Shown here: positions 33,522-41,604 of the stretch, one piece after another
Numbering within the stretch: the stretch's first letter is position 1
Layout of the letters: the number at the start of each line of letters is the position of its first letter
From: Aldehydirespirator sp963662645
GTDB taxonomy: Bacteria; Actinomycetota; Acidimicrobiia; Acidimicrobiales; Aldehydirespiratoraceae
DNA: 64,000 nt
Assembly: GCA_963662645.2 (NCBI GenBank)
Contig: OY759762.1
Span: forward strand, 2,480,001 to 2,544,000
Reading direction: 5' to 3'
Position numbers and translations under genes: made by a program
The notes under the pieces: generated by a model
The model's input: the letters and a program-made list of their open reading frames with translations, nothing else
Database searches by the model: none
Told to the model about the DNA's origin: nothing

Positions 33522-35015
33522 TCAGTTGCCCATCGTCTGGAGCCCGAGCATCAGATCGGCCTCGCCTGCGTTGTCGGTCTCGAACGACCCGAAGGTGTAG
33601 CCGCTCCACACGACCGTGCCGTCGTCGGTGACGTCGAGTCCGGTGGCGTCGTCGACGGCGTCGGTGCCGAACTGCTCCACCTCCACCAGGTTGCCGGCCA
33701 GGTCGAGCCAGACCAGGACGGCGTCGCGGTCGCCCAGCGCGCTGCCCGCGGTGCCGAGGCTGCCGGCGGTGGAGCCGGTGACGACGATGAACTGTCCGGT
33801 CTGGCGCACCTCGAACGCAGTGTCCATCCCCTCGGTGCCCGCCTGCCAACGCCAGCGCTCATTGCCGTCGGCGTCGAGCAGCACCACCAGCATGTCCCGC
33901 TCGCCCGCATGGTCGGCCGCGAAGCTCCCCTCGGTGGATCCCGCCACCAGCATCCCGCCGTCGGGGCCGGTGCCGACACCCTGGGTCCAGTCCAGGGCCT
34001 CGGATCCGAGTTGGGTGGCCCAGGCCAGGCTGCCGTCGGGGCGGAGGCGCACGGCGAACAGGTCCTTGTCCCCGGCGTTGGGGCCGTCCAGGTCGCCCTC
34101 GGTGTACCCGGTCACGTAGAGGCCGCCGTCGGGGGCGAGCGCCGAGCCCTGGCCCCAGTCGGTGGCTTCGGTTCCGAAATGCCGGACCCACTGCTGGTTG
34201 CCGTCGGCGTCGTACCGGGCGGCAAAGCCGTCGAACCCGCCCAGGTCGGTGCCGGGGTCGAGGGGACTGGCGGTGTAGCCGGTGACGTAGGCGCCGCCGC
34301 CGAAGGCAGTCACGTCGAAGCCGCGATCCCACCCGGGACCTCCGAACTGCCGGCGCCAGAGTTCGTTGCCGCCGGCGTCGAAGCGGGCCAGCCACACATC
34401 GGCCGACCCCTGGTTGGGCGAGGCGAAGTCGCCGTCGGTGAAGCCGCCCACGTAGACCGAGCCGTCGGGCGCCACCGACACGCCCAGCGGCGAGTCGTTG
34501 TGCGGTCCGCCGGCCTGGAGCGACCAGACCGGTTCCCCGCTGGCCGAGTACCGGGCCAGGTACACGTCGCGCTGGCCCTGGTTGTCGCCGGCCAGGCTGC
34601 CCTCGGTGGCCGCGGCCACCACGACCGCGCCGTCCGGCCCGGCCGACACGCCGAAGGTGGTGTCGGGCCGGTCTGTGCCGAGCTGGATGCTCCAGCCGGA
34701 ACGGGGGGGCAGCTCCGCAATGGCTGGCTCCGGGGCTGGATCGGAAGCAGCTGGCGCGGCGGTGGACGTGGTGGTGTCGGGGGCGGCAGCCGTCTCGGCG
34801 GCCGGTTCGGTAGCAGCCGTCTCGGTGGTCGTTGTGGCGGGGGTGGTCGTAGCCGCGGTTGTGTCGGATGTGGTGGTCGTGCCGGTTGTGTCGGAGGTTG
34901 CGGTCGCCTCCGGGGCCGGTTGGGGAGCGGCCGATTCGGTCGGGGCAGACGGCGCGCAGGCACCGGCCAGCACGACCGCCCCGGCGATGGCCGCCGCCTC
35001 CCTGAGTCCGATCAC
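33522..35015 (-). CDS. Lipoprotein with SBBP-type beta-propeller repeats
   Basis: A 497-residue lipoprotein: signal peptide with lipobox LAGAC (C20), a Thr/Ala/Pro-rich stalk (about 22-105), then about seven repeats of ~55 residues of the form ...W..Q.G....D...G...PDG..YV.G.T.G... (SBBP/beta-propeller type). The first strands contain WSIQLGTDRPDT. Likely a surface adhesion or binding module. It shares the transporter operon; a role in capturing substrate particles is possible but unproven. Confidence 0.72.
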   Translation of the reverse strand: MIGLREAAAIAGAVVLAGACAPSAPTESAAPQPAPEATATSDTTGTTTTSDTTAATTTPATTTTETAATEPAAETAAAPDTTTSTAAPAASDPAPEPAIAELPPRSGWSIQLGTDRPDTTFGVSAGPDGAVVVAAATEGSLAGDNQGQRDVYLARYSASGEPVWSLQAGGPHNDSPLGVSVAPDGSVYVGGFTDGDFASPNQGSADVWLARFDAGGNELWRRQFGGPGWDRGFDVTAFGGGAYVTGYTASPLDPGTDLGGFDGFAARYDADGNQQWVRHFGTEATDWGQGSALAPDGGLYVTGYTEGDLDGPNAGDKDLFAVRLRPDGSLAWATQLGSEALDWTQGVGTGPDGGMLVAGSTEGSFAADHAGERDMLVVLLDADGNERWRWQAGTEGMDTAFEVRQTGQFIVVTGSTAGSLGTAGSALGDRDAVLVWLDLAGNLVEVEQFGTDAVDDATGLDVTDDGTVVWSGYTFGSFETDNAGEADLMLGLQTMGN

Positions 35016-35016
35016 A

Positions 35017-35850
35017 TCATGACGCTGATCGGCGGCGCACGAACACCACCGCCGCCGCTGCCAGCACCACGACCACGATGATCACCGGTACCAGCCACGA
35101 CGCCGCCGAGCCACCGCTGTCATCATCGGCCGGGGCGGCTGCCGCGGCTGCCGGTTCTTCGGCAGGTGCGGGCTCGGGTTCTGGTGCGGGCTCCGGCTCC
35201 GGTTCGGGCTCGGGTTCTGGTTCTGGTGCAGGTGCGGGCTCGGGTTCTGGTGTGGGCTCTGGCTCAGGCTCAGGCTCTTCAGCCGGTTCGGGCTCGGGTT
35301 CGGCTTCCTCTGCCGGCTCTTCAGCCGGTTCGGGCTCGGGTTCCTCTGCCGGCTCTTCGGCGGGTTCCTCTGCCGGCTCTTCGGCGGGTTCCTCAGCCGG
35401 TTCGGGCTCGGGTTCTTCGGCTGCCGCGAAGGTGAACTCTTGGGCGGCGTAGTTGGCGTTCGGCCCAAAGCCGTCGCCGGCTACCACCAGGCAGGAGATG
35501 GTGTGGTCGCACCGTCCCGGCACAATCGCCACCGGGTACTCCACCGTTCCCGTCCCGTCGTCGGCGATGGTCGTGGTGTGCTGGCCGTAGTTGCTCAACT
35601 CGCAGTCGGCCGGCCCGGCGGCCGGGTAGATGTAGCACGTCACGACGGTGGCGGTCTTGCCCGGCAGCCAGCTGGTCAGGGTGACGGTCACAACCTCGCC
35701 GTCGACCAAGCCCTCGCTCTTGGAAAGCTCGAGGGTCTCGCCGTTGTGCCCCTCGCCGTGGTCGGCAACCGCAGCCGGGGCGACCGCGACGCTGGCGAGA
35801 ACGGCGGCGACGCTTGCCACCGTCAGCCGGAAAATAGTGCGAATTGACAT
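35017..35850 (-). CDS. Surface-anchored neocarzinostatin-like domain protein
   Basis: A 277-residue protein with a signal peptide (cleaved near AVADHGEG, residue ~30), then an immunoglobulin-like domain (about 35-140) that fits the neocarzinostatin/macromomycin family: LSKSEGLVDGEVVTVTL, and two Cys pairs (CYIYPAAGPADC; CDHTISC). A long Glu-Pro repeat region (about 141-235) and a C-terminal transmembrane segment with a basic tail follow. Classic members are secreted apo-proteins that carry a hydrophobic chromophore. First gene after operator copy 4; heads the transporter operon. Ligand binding here is inferred. Confidence 0.65.
   Translation of the reverse strand: MSIRTIFRLTVASVAAVLASVAVAPAAVADHGEGHNGETLELSKSEGLVDGEVVTVTLTSWLPGKTATVVTCYIYPAAGPADCELSNYGQHTTTIADDGTGTVEYPVAIVPGRCDHTISCLVVAGDGFGPNANYAAQEFTFAAAEEPEPEPAEEPAEEPAEEPAEEPAEEPEPEPAEEPAEEAEPEPEPAEEPEPEPEPTPEPEPAPAPEPEPEPEPEPEPAPEPEPAPAEEPAAAAAAPADDDSGGSAASWLVPVIIVVVVLAAAAVVFVRRRSAS
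35082..35440 (-). repeat. Glu-Pro repeat-coding region
   Basis: Degenerate tandem repeats of about 6-18 bp code for alternating EP and AEEPAEEP units in the neocarzinostatin-like protein. It forms a rigid cell-wall-spanning stalk and is prone to length change. Confidence 0.7.
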
Positions 35851-35967
35851 TGGACCTGCCCCCTCTTGCTGCCCTTCGGCCCGCAGTTGCTTCCCCTACC
35901 TCGGCTCACCGATATCCGTCGCCCGCAGGCCCAGTCTCGTGTGCGCCTTTCGCTTCAAGGCTAGAGC

Positions 35968-35992
35968 GAAACAGCGTTCCGGTCAACGAAAC
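35968..35992. promoter_or_regulatory. IclR-type operator, copy 4
   Basis: GAAAC (35968-35972), GTTCC (35976-35980), GAAAC (35988-35992) with 3- and 7-bp spacers. It lies 118 bp upstream of the neocarzinostatin-like gene, the first gene of the run containing the ABC transporter. On the other side only the 3' end of a convergent-facing flavin monooxygenase gene is present, so the minus operon is the target. Confidence 0.65.
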
Positions 35993-36033
35993 AAGCTCAA
36001 CCGCGCTGGTCGAGGCGCGGGGGCCTGCACCGG

Positions 36034-37281
36034 TCATCGGCCCCGCCCGGACCGCCAGACGCCGACCTCCTCCAACTCGTCGCTCATGGCGTTGACCGCG
36101 TTGATCATGGAGGCTTGAAGCATGTAGGCGCGTGCTTCGGTCGGGTCGGCGGCTCGGGCGGCCATCCGGTCGAGGGCCCGCTGGCGGGCGGCGCCGTCCG
36201 GGGCGGCCAGGCTCTCCGCATTCTCGTGGGTGTGCCGGCGCACGTAGTCGATGGCCAGCCTCCGGCGGAGTTCGGCGTGGTGGGCCAGGCGGTCGGCGCC
36301 GATGTCGCCCCGCAGGACCGCGGCCACAGACGCCCCGAGCAGCACCGCGTCGTGGATGCCGCCGTTCATGCCCATCCCTCCCAGCGGATTGTTGATGTGG
36401 GCGGCGTCGCCCATCAACACCACCCGGCCGACGAGGAACCGCTCGGCCACCCGCTGGTGCACCCGGTAGATGGTCCGGTGGGCGACCTCGAAGGGCTCCT
36501 GGTGGTCCACGATCCCTCCGAGCCGCCGCTGGGCGCTCCCGTCGCTCAGCGCCTCTTCGTCGCTCTCGCCCTCGCCCACCGGGAACAGCGCCCGCCAGAG
36601 GCCGGCGGTTCGCAGCAGGACCAGCCACTCGTCGGGGTCGGAGATGTAGTTGACCGCGGCCAGGCGGTCTAGGCGGGCAGCCATGTCGAAGGGGGTGGAC
36701 AGCACGAGATAGCGGTCCTCGTAGGTCATTCCGTCGAAGGCCAGGTCCAGCGACTTGCGCACCGCGCTGGCCGCCCCGTCGGCGGCGACCACCGCGTCGG
36801 CTTCCAGCCGCTCTCCCGAGGCCAGCATCACCGAGGCGGCGTCGCCGTGATCGGCCGCGCCGACTACCTCCGCGCCGAAGCGGACGGCCACCCTCGGCTG
36901 GCGTTCGAAGGCGGCGAGCATGATCTCGCACAGCTTGAACTGCTCGCATTGGAGCCGGTACGGGTGGTCGGTCACATCGGCCAGCGCGCCCAGATCGAAC
37001 TCGGCGACGACGCCCTTGCGGCGGTTCCGGTAGGCGAATACGGGGGCTGCCAGCCCACGGCGAAGCAGCTCGTCGACCACCGCGAAGCGGTCGAGCAGGT
37101 CGAGCGTGGCCGGGTGGAAGGTGGAGGCCCGCAATTCGCGGGGCAGTTCGGGGGCCGCTTCCAGCAGGGTCACGTCGATGCCTGCGTCGGCCAGCACGGC
37201 ACTGGCCACGCAGCCCACCGGGCCGGCACCGGCGACGATCACCCGGGGGCCCGCCACGGGTCGGTACTCGCGCAGCATCAT
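36034..37281 (-). CDS. FAD-dependent aromatic-type monooxygenase (PHBH/UbiH family)
   Basis: A 415-residue group A flavin monooxygenase. It has the Rossmann motif VIVAGAGPVGCVASAVLA, DAVVAADGAASAVRK (the DG motif) and GRVVLMGDAAHINNPLGGMGMNGG (the GD motif). These enzymes hydroxylate activated aromatic or heteroaromatic rings using NAD(P)H. The N-terminal MMLRE duplicates the MMLREH end of the upstream protein through a 15-bp repeat, so the true start may lie a few codons in. It is 51 bp downstream of the maleate-isomerase-family gene. Confidence 0.85.
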   Translation of the reverse strand: MMLREYRPVAGPRVIVAGAGPVGCVASAVLADAGIDVTLLEAAPELPRELRASTFHPATLDLLDRFAVVDELLRRGLAAPVFAYRNRRKGVVAEFDLGALADVTDHPYRLQCEQFKLCEIMLAAFERQPRVAVRFGAEVVGAADHGDAASVMLASGERLEADAVVAADGAASAVRKSLDLAFDGMTYEDRYLVLSTPFDMAARLDRLAAVNYISDPDEWLVLLRTAGLWRALFPVGEGESDEEALSDGSAQRRLGGIVDHQEPFEVAHRTIYRVHQRVAERFLVGRVVLMGDAAHINNPLGGMGMNGGIHDAVLLGASVAAVLRGDIGADRLAHHAELRRRLAIDYVRRHTHENAESLAAPDGAARQRALDRMAARAADPTEARAYMLQASMINAVNAMSDELEEVGVWRSGRGR

Positions 37282-37353
37282 CGACGCCTGAGGGCAGTCC
37301 GGTCGCGGGCGCGGAGCTCGGTCTGCACCGGATCAGTGCTCGCGCAGCATCAT
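37267..37353 (-). repeat. 15-bp duplication across a gene junction (72-bp spacing)
   Basis: CTCGCGCAGCATCAT occurs at 37267-37281 (start of the monooxygenase) and 37339-37353 (end of the upstream gene), giving MMLRE at both protein termini. Confidence 0.6.
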
Positions 37354-38079
37354 CCCATGGCCCACGAACTGGTCATCGATGCCCAGGGTGCGCAGCGCAT
37401 GCCACAGGCAGATGGCGTTGATGGCGAGGACCGGCTTGCCCAGCCAGCGCTCGGCCTGGTCGGCCACCTCGACCATCGACAGGTTGGTGCCGCACTGCAC
37501 GATGGCGTCGATGTCGTCGCCGTCGATCTCCTTGAGCACCTCCACCAGGGTCTCGGGAGTCACGTCGGCGATGGAGGTCGCCGATTCGCAGCGCAGGCCC
37601 CGCACCCGCCTCACGTCGTAGCCGCATTCGGTGAAGTACCCGTAGACCTGCTCGTCGGCGGCCGGCTGGTACGGCGTCAGGCAGGCGATGCGCGACACAC
37701 CGAGCAGCTCCAGGGCGGCGTTGCAGGCGGCCGCTCCCGAGGTGATGCCGATGTCGCCGGCTATCTCCTGCACCCGGGCCGAGAAGGCGGCGTTGCCCTC
37801 CTTGCCTCCCCAAAAGGTCTCGGCCGACATCCCCATGAGAATGTGGTCGGGCTTGCAGGTCATGATGTCGCGCACCGCGTAGGGGATGGTCCGGCGGATC
37901 AGGTCCAGGAAGTGGAGGAACGCCTCGTCGCTGCTCAAGTCGGGCGCCTCGACCAGGAAGCGCCCGCTGTGGAACGTGACCCCGGCGGGGCGCACCCGGG
38001 CGAAATCGTGCTCGACCACGGTGTTGGTCGAGGGCACGATGACACCGATCTTGGCTCGGTAGCCGACGACGTCGGGCAT
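37333..38079 (-). CDS. Maleate isomerase / arylmalonate decarboxylase-family protein (Asp/Glu racemase fold)
   Basis: A 248-residue protein of the maleate cis-trans isomerase group: IGVIVPSTNTVVEHDF at the N-terminus, MGMSAETFWGG in the middle, and a C-terminal cysteine in VQCGTNLSMVEVAD. Only the second of the two catalytic Cys of maleate isomerase is seen (the first position is Ser/Met), as in arylmalonate decarboxylase-like members. Start ATG 38079 has a GGGAGGG ribosome-binding site; a start at 38100 is also open. Operator copy 5 lies 27 bp upstream. Confidence 0.75.
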   Translation of the reverse strand: MPDVVGYRAKIGVIVPSTNTVVEHDFARVRPAGVTFHSGRFLVEAPDLSSDEAFLHFLDLIRRTIPYAVRDIMTCKPDHILMGMSAETFWGGKEGNAAFSARVQEIAGDIGITSGAAACNAALELLGVSRIACLTPYQPAADEQVYGYFTECGYDVRRVRGLRCESATSIADVTPETLVEVLKEIDGDDIDAIVQCGTNLSMVEVADQAERWLGKPVLAINAICLWHALRTLGIDDQFVGHGMMLREH

Positions 38080-38106
38080 TATCGACCCTCCCAATCCCAT
38101 CTATGC

Positions 38107-38131
38107 GGAACTGTGTTCCGCTCAAGGGAAC
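38107..38131. promoter_or_regulatory. IclR-type operator, copy 5
   Basis: GGAAC (38107-38111), GTTCC (38115-38119), GGAAC (38127-38131) with 3- and 7-bp spacers. Lies in the divergent gap between the maleate-isomerase-family gene and the molybdenum hydroxylase gene. Confidence 0.7.
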
Positions 38132-38235
38132 ACTAGCCTGTCTCCGGGCAGGGAACCCGCAACGGCGGGGCGCCTCAGGCGGTCCCGAACCCCGCCACCG
38201 GCGCTGCGGGATCCTCCGCCCACAGGGAGTCCTCA

Positions 38236-40665
38236 GTGTGCTCAGCGCCTTCAGCATCGATCATGGGAAACGCCGTGCTGCGGCGCGAGGACGACGAACT
38301 GCTGACCGGAAGCGCCCGATTCGTGGCGGACGCGGCTCCGCCCGGAATCCTGCACCTGGCCTTCGTGCGGTCGACCATGGCCCACGCCGTCATCGGCGCC
38401 GTCGACTCCAGCGAGGCGCGGGGCGTTGCCGGGGTGGTCGGCGTCTTCACCGCCGGCGACCTGGACATCGCGGCGCAGCCGCTGTTCATCGCGCTGCCGC
38501 CGGAGCTCAGCAGGCTGCCGCTGACCGACAAGGCCAGGTACGTAGGCGACCCGATCGCGGTGGTGGTGGCCGAGTCGCCGGGCGCGGCCGCCGACGGGGC
38601 CGGCTTGGTGGTGGTGGACCACGAGCCGGTGCCGGCGGTGACCGATCCCTTCGCGGCGCTGGCGCCCGGCTCGCCGATCGTGTTCGAGGCGCACGGGTCG
38701 AACCGGGCCTCGGAGCTTAAGGTCGGCGCGGAAGAGGGGTCGATGACCGGCCACGACTTGGTTGTGTCGGGCCGCTTCGTCAACCAGCGCGTGGCGGCCG
38801 CGCCCATCGAGCCGTCCGCGGTGCTGGCCGCTCCCGGAGTCGCCGATGGCGGCGAGGGGGTGACGCTGTGGTGCACGACTCAGCGGCCCCACGATGCGCG
38901 CGACGCGGTGGCCGCCGCACTGGAGGAACCGCCGGACCGGGTGCGGGTGATCGCGCCCGCAGTCGGCGGGGGATTCGGGGCCAAGGGCGCGGTCTACCCC
39001 GAGTTCGCGGTGGCTGCCTGGCTGGCTCGCCGTCTCGGCCGGCCCGTCAGGTGGGTCGAGACCCGCACGGAGAACCTCACCAACATGACCCAGGGACGGG
39101 ACCATGTCCACGACGTCGAGTTGGGCCTGCGACGCGACGGCCGCTTCTGCTGGCTCAGGATGCGAGTGACCGCCGACGTGGGCGCCTACGCGGGCATCGG
39201 GGCGCTCCTGCCGTTCTACACGATGACGATGGCTTCGGGCCCCTACCGGATACCCGCGGTCGACTTCGAGTCCGTCTCGGTGATTACCAACAAGGCGCCC
39301 ATCTTCCCGTTCCGCGGGGCGGGGCGGCCCGAGGCCACGGTCTCGCTGGAACGCATCGTGGACCTCGCCGCGGCCGAGCTCGCCATGGACCCGGCCGAGC
39401 TGCGGCGCTGCAACCTGCTCGCCGCCGCCGAGTTCCCCCTCACCACGCCCACCGGCGCCAACATGGACAGCGGCGACTACGCCCGCTGTCTCGACCTCGC
39501 GCTGGCAACCGCTGGCTACCGCGATCTGCGGGCCGAGCAGGCCCGCCGCCGGGCCCGCGGTGATCGCAGGCTGCTGGGCATCGGCGTGTCGGTATACGTG
39601 GAGGTGACCGCCGGGGGCCTGTACCAGGAGTACGGCTCGGTCACCGTCGAGCTTGACGGCACCGTGACCGCCCGCGTGGGCACGGCGCCGCAGGGCCAGG
39701 GCCACGCGACCGCGTTCAGCCAGATCCTCGGCGAGGTGCTCGGGGTCGAGGCCGAGCGCGTGCGGGTCATCCACGGCGACACCGCCGAGGTGCCCAGGGG
39801 CCAGGGAACGGTGGCGTCGCGGTCGCTGCAGACGGGCGGCAGCGCCGTGTGGACGGCAGCCAACGAGGTCCTCGACAGGTCCCGGCTGCTGGCTGCAAGC
39901 CTGCTCGAGGCCGACGCAGCCGACATCGTGACCGCCCCCGACGGCCTGGCCGTCGCCGGGGTGCCCGCCAAGACCGTGTCATGGGCACAGCTCGCCACAG
40001 CCGCCGGGACGCAGGCTCCATCCGCAGGGACACAGGATCCGTCCGCCGGCCAGGAGGATGGGGCCGCGGGAACCCAGGACCCGTCCCCAGGAAGGCAGGA
40101 TCCGTCCGCGGCGACACAGGATCCGTCAGCTAGCGCGGCGGAGGTGGCCACCGGCACGGCAGGCCTTGCCGCGGAGGTCGACTTCGATCAGGGAGAGGCC
40201 ACGTACCCCTTCGGCGCGCACGTGTCCGTCGTGGAGATCGACGCCGACACCGGCGACACCCGGCTGTTGCGCCACATCGCGGTGGACGACTGCGGGCGGA
40301 TACTCAACCCGCTGCTGGTGCAGGGGCAGGTGCACGGAGGGGCCGCCACCGGCGTCTCGCAGGCCCTGTACGAGCAGTCGGTCTACGACACCGACGGCAA
40401 CCCCCGCAACACCAACTTCGCCGACTACGCCATACCGGCCGCCTCGGAACTGCCCCGCTTCGAGACGCACCACACCGAGACGCCCACCCCGCTCAACCCT
40501 CTCGGCGCGAAGGGCGTCGGGGAGTCGGGCACGATCGGCTCGATCCCCGCGGTGCAGTCCGCGGTCCTCGACGCGCTGGCGCCGCTGGGCATCACCCACC
40601 TCGACATGCCGTTCACGCCCCAGAAGGTGTGGCGAGCCATCGCATCAGCAGAAGGAGCCGCCTAG
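38236..40665 (+). CDS. Xanthine dehydrogenase-family molybdopterin-binding large subunit (CoxL form II-like), orphan
   Basis: An 809-residue molybdenum hydroxylase large subunit. R/D-LLTG opening, VGGGFGAKG cofactor loop, PFRGAGRPE active-site loop (form II type, not the AYRCSFR of true CO dehydrogenase) and the catalytic Glu in KGVGESG near the C-terminus are intact. A repetitive insert of about 45 residues (about 593-635, TQDPSAG-type units) interrupts the second half. No medium (FAD) or small (2Fe-2S) subunit genes are adjacent, so electron transfer partners are missing from the window. GTG 38236 has a GGGAG site; ATG 38263 is the family-typical start. Confidence 0.85.
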   Translation: MCSAPSASIMGNAVLRREDDELLTGSARFVADAAPPGILHLAFVRSTMAHAVIGAVDSSEARGVAGVVGVFTAGDLDIAAQPLFIALPPELSRLPLTDKARYVGDPIAVVVAESPGAAADGAGLVVVDHEPVPAVTDPFAALAPGSPIVFEAHGSNRASELKVGAEEGSMTGHDLVVSGRFVNQRVAAAPIEPSAVLAAPGVADGGEGVTLWCTTQRPHDARDAVAAALEEPPDRVRVIAPAVGGGFGAKGAVYPEFAVAAWLARRLGRPVRWVETRTENLTNMTQGRDHVHDVELGLRRDGRFCWLRMRVTADVGAYAGIGALLPFYTMTMASGPYRIPAVDFESVSVITNKAPIFPFRGAGRPEATVSLERIVDLAAAELAMDPAELRRCNLLAAAEFPLTTPTGANMDSGDYARCLDLALATAGYRDLRAEQARRRARGDRRLLGIGVSVYVEVTAGGLYQEYGSVTVELDGTVTARVGTAPQGQGHATAFSQILGEVLGVEAERVRVIHGDTAEVPRGQGTVASRSLQTGGSAVWTAANEVLDRSRLLAASLLEADAADIVTAPDGLAVAGVPAKTVSWAQLATAAGTQAPSAGTQDPSAGQEDGAAGTQDPSPGRQDPSAATQDPSASAAEVATGTAGLAAEVDFDQGEATYPFGAHVSVVEIDADTGDTRLLRHIAVDDCGRILNPLLVQGQVHGGAATGVSQALYEQSVYDTDGNPRNTNFADYAIPAASELPRFETHHTETPTPLNPLGAKGVGESGTIGSIPAVQSAVLDALAPLGITHLDMPFTPQKVWRAIASAEGAA
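40010..40140 (+). repeat. Imperfect tandem repeats inside the molybdenum hydroxylase gene
   Basis: Repeats with a core CAGGATCCGTCC recur at short multiples of three and code for (A/G)TQDPSAG-like units. Low complexity, hydrophilic, and in frame. Confidence 0.65.
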
Positions 40666-40709
40666 ACCAGATCATGCCTAAGCAGGCAGCGCCGACGCGC
40701 TGATGGCCG

Positions 40710-41603
40710 ATGAGCGAGAATGGTCGGACTCGGGCGGCGATACTGGGAGCGATGAGATCCTGGATCAAACGGCACTGGCGCTGGGCCCTTCCGGCTGGAG
40801 TTGTGCTGGCCGGGGTGGGGGCCTGGCTGGTGTTCGGCTTCTTCGCCTTCCAGACGTACTTCCAAGACGAGGAGGTGGACGAGGCACTCCCGTTCTTCAC
40901 CGCCGGCCCGGCCCCGTCGGGCATCGAGGGCGACGAGACGACCGAGGACATGGCCAAAGCCATGAACGAAGCCATGGCGGCCGACGACATGCCCATGGTC
41001 GAAGAGGTCGACGAGCCCATGCCCGAGATGCCCGGGCCGGCGACGTCCCAGGCCCCCGAACCCGGAGTCGAGGCGCCCGAGCCGGCTGAGCCCGCCGAAT
41101 CCGCACCTGCCGATCCCCAGGACGAACCAGACGTCCCCGAGCCCGCCGAGGAAACCCAGCCCGCCGAGGAGGCCCGGCCCGCCGAGGAGGCCCGGCCCGC
41201 CGAGGAGGCCCAGCCCGCCGAGGAGGCCCAGCCCACCGAGACCGAGCCGGCCACCGCACAGCCGGAGATCATCGTGGAGGCGTCCGGGTCGTTCATCGAC
41301 CGCTCCCATCCCACCGAGGGCAGCGCCCTGGTGCTCGGCGACGGCAGCGGGCAGCGCTTCCTGCGGTTCGAGGACTTCCGCACCGACAACGGCCCCGACC
41401 TGAACGTGTACCTGTCGGCCGCCCCACCGGACGCGCCGGCCGGCGAGTTCGACAACGACTTCGTCGATCTGGGCGACCTCAAGGGCAACGTCGGCTCGCA
41501 GAACTACGAGATTCCCGCCGGGCTCGACCTAGACCACTACTCCACGGTGGCGATCTGGTGCGTGCGCTTCAGCGTGGTCTTCGGCGTGGCCGAGTTCACA
41601 TAG
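40710..41603 (+). CDS. Membrane-anchored DM13-domain protein
   Basis: A 297-residue protein: N-terminal transmembrane segment (about 24-46), acidic linker with Pro-Ala-Glu-Glu repeats (about 110-180) and a C-terminal DM13 domain (about 190-297; SGSFIDRSHPTEGSALVLGDG, then FRTDNGPDLNVYLS and YSTVAIWCVRFSVVFGVAEF). DM13 domains resemble DOMON-type redox domains and have a conserved Cys (here IWC). It follows the molybdenum hydroxylase by 44 bp and might be its extracytoplasmic redox partner, but that is only proximity. ATG 40752 is an alternative start. Confidence 0.8.
   Translation: MSENGRTRAAILGAMRSWIKRHWRWALPAGVVLAGVGAWLVFGFFAFQTYFQDEEVDEALPFFTAGPAPSGIEGDETTEDMAKAMNEAMAADDMPMVEEVDEPMPEMPGPATSQAPEPGVEAPEPAEPAESAPADPQDEPDVPEPAEETQPAEEARPAEEARPAEEAQPAEEAQPTETEPATAQPEIIVEASGSFIDRSHPTEGSALVLGDGSGQRFLRFEDFRTDNGPDLNVYLSAAPPDAPAGEFDNDFVDLGDLKGNVGSQNYEIPAGLDLDHYSTVAIWCVRFSVVFGVAEFT
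41155..41240 (+). repeat. CCCGCCGAGGAGGCC tandem repeat
   Basis: Five to six 15-bp units code for PAEEA(R/Q) in the linker of the DM13 protein. Confidence 0.75.
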
Positions 41604-41604
41604 A

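Noticed and set aside
32547..35081. An 844-codon plus-strand frame opposite the acyl-CoA dehydrogenase and SBBP lipoprotein genes
   Set aside because: Val/Gly-rich composition is that of a high-GC antisense frame, with no start signal and no domain.
35082..35440. Short regular repeats considered as a CRISPR array
   Set aside because: Units are 6-18 bp, in frame, and code for Glu-Pro stalk repeats; there are no unique spacers. The same holds for 41155-41240 and 53019-53162. No CRISPR array or cas gene was seen in the window.
38236..40665. True aerobic CO dehydrogenase large subunit
   Set aside because: The active-site loop reads PFRGAGR, not AYRCSFR, and the other subunits are absent.
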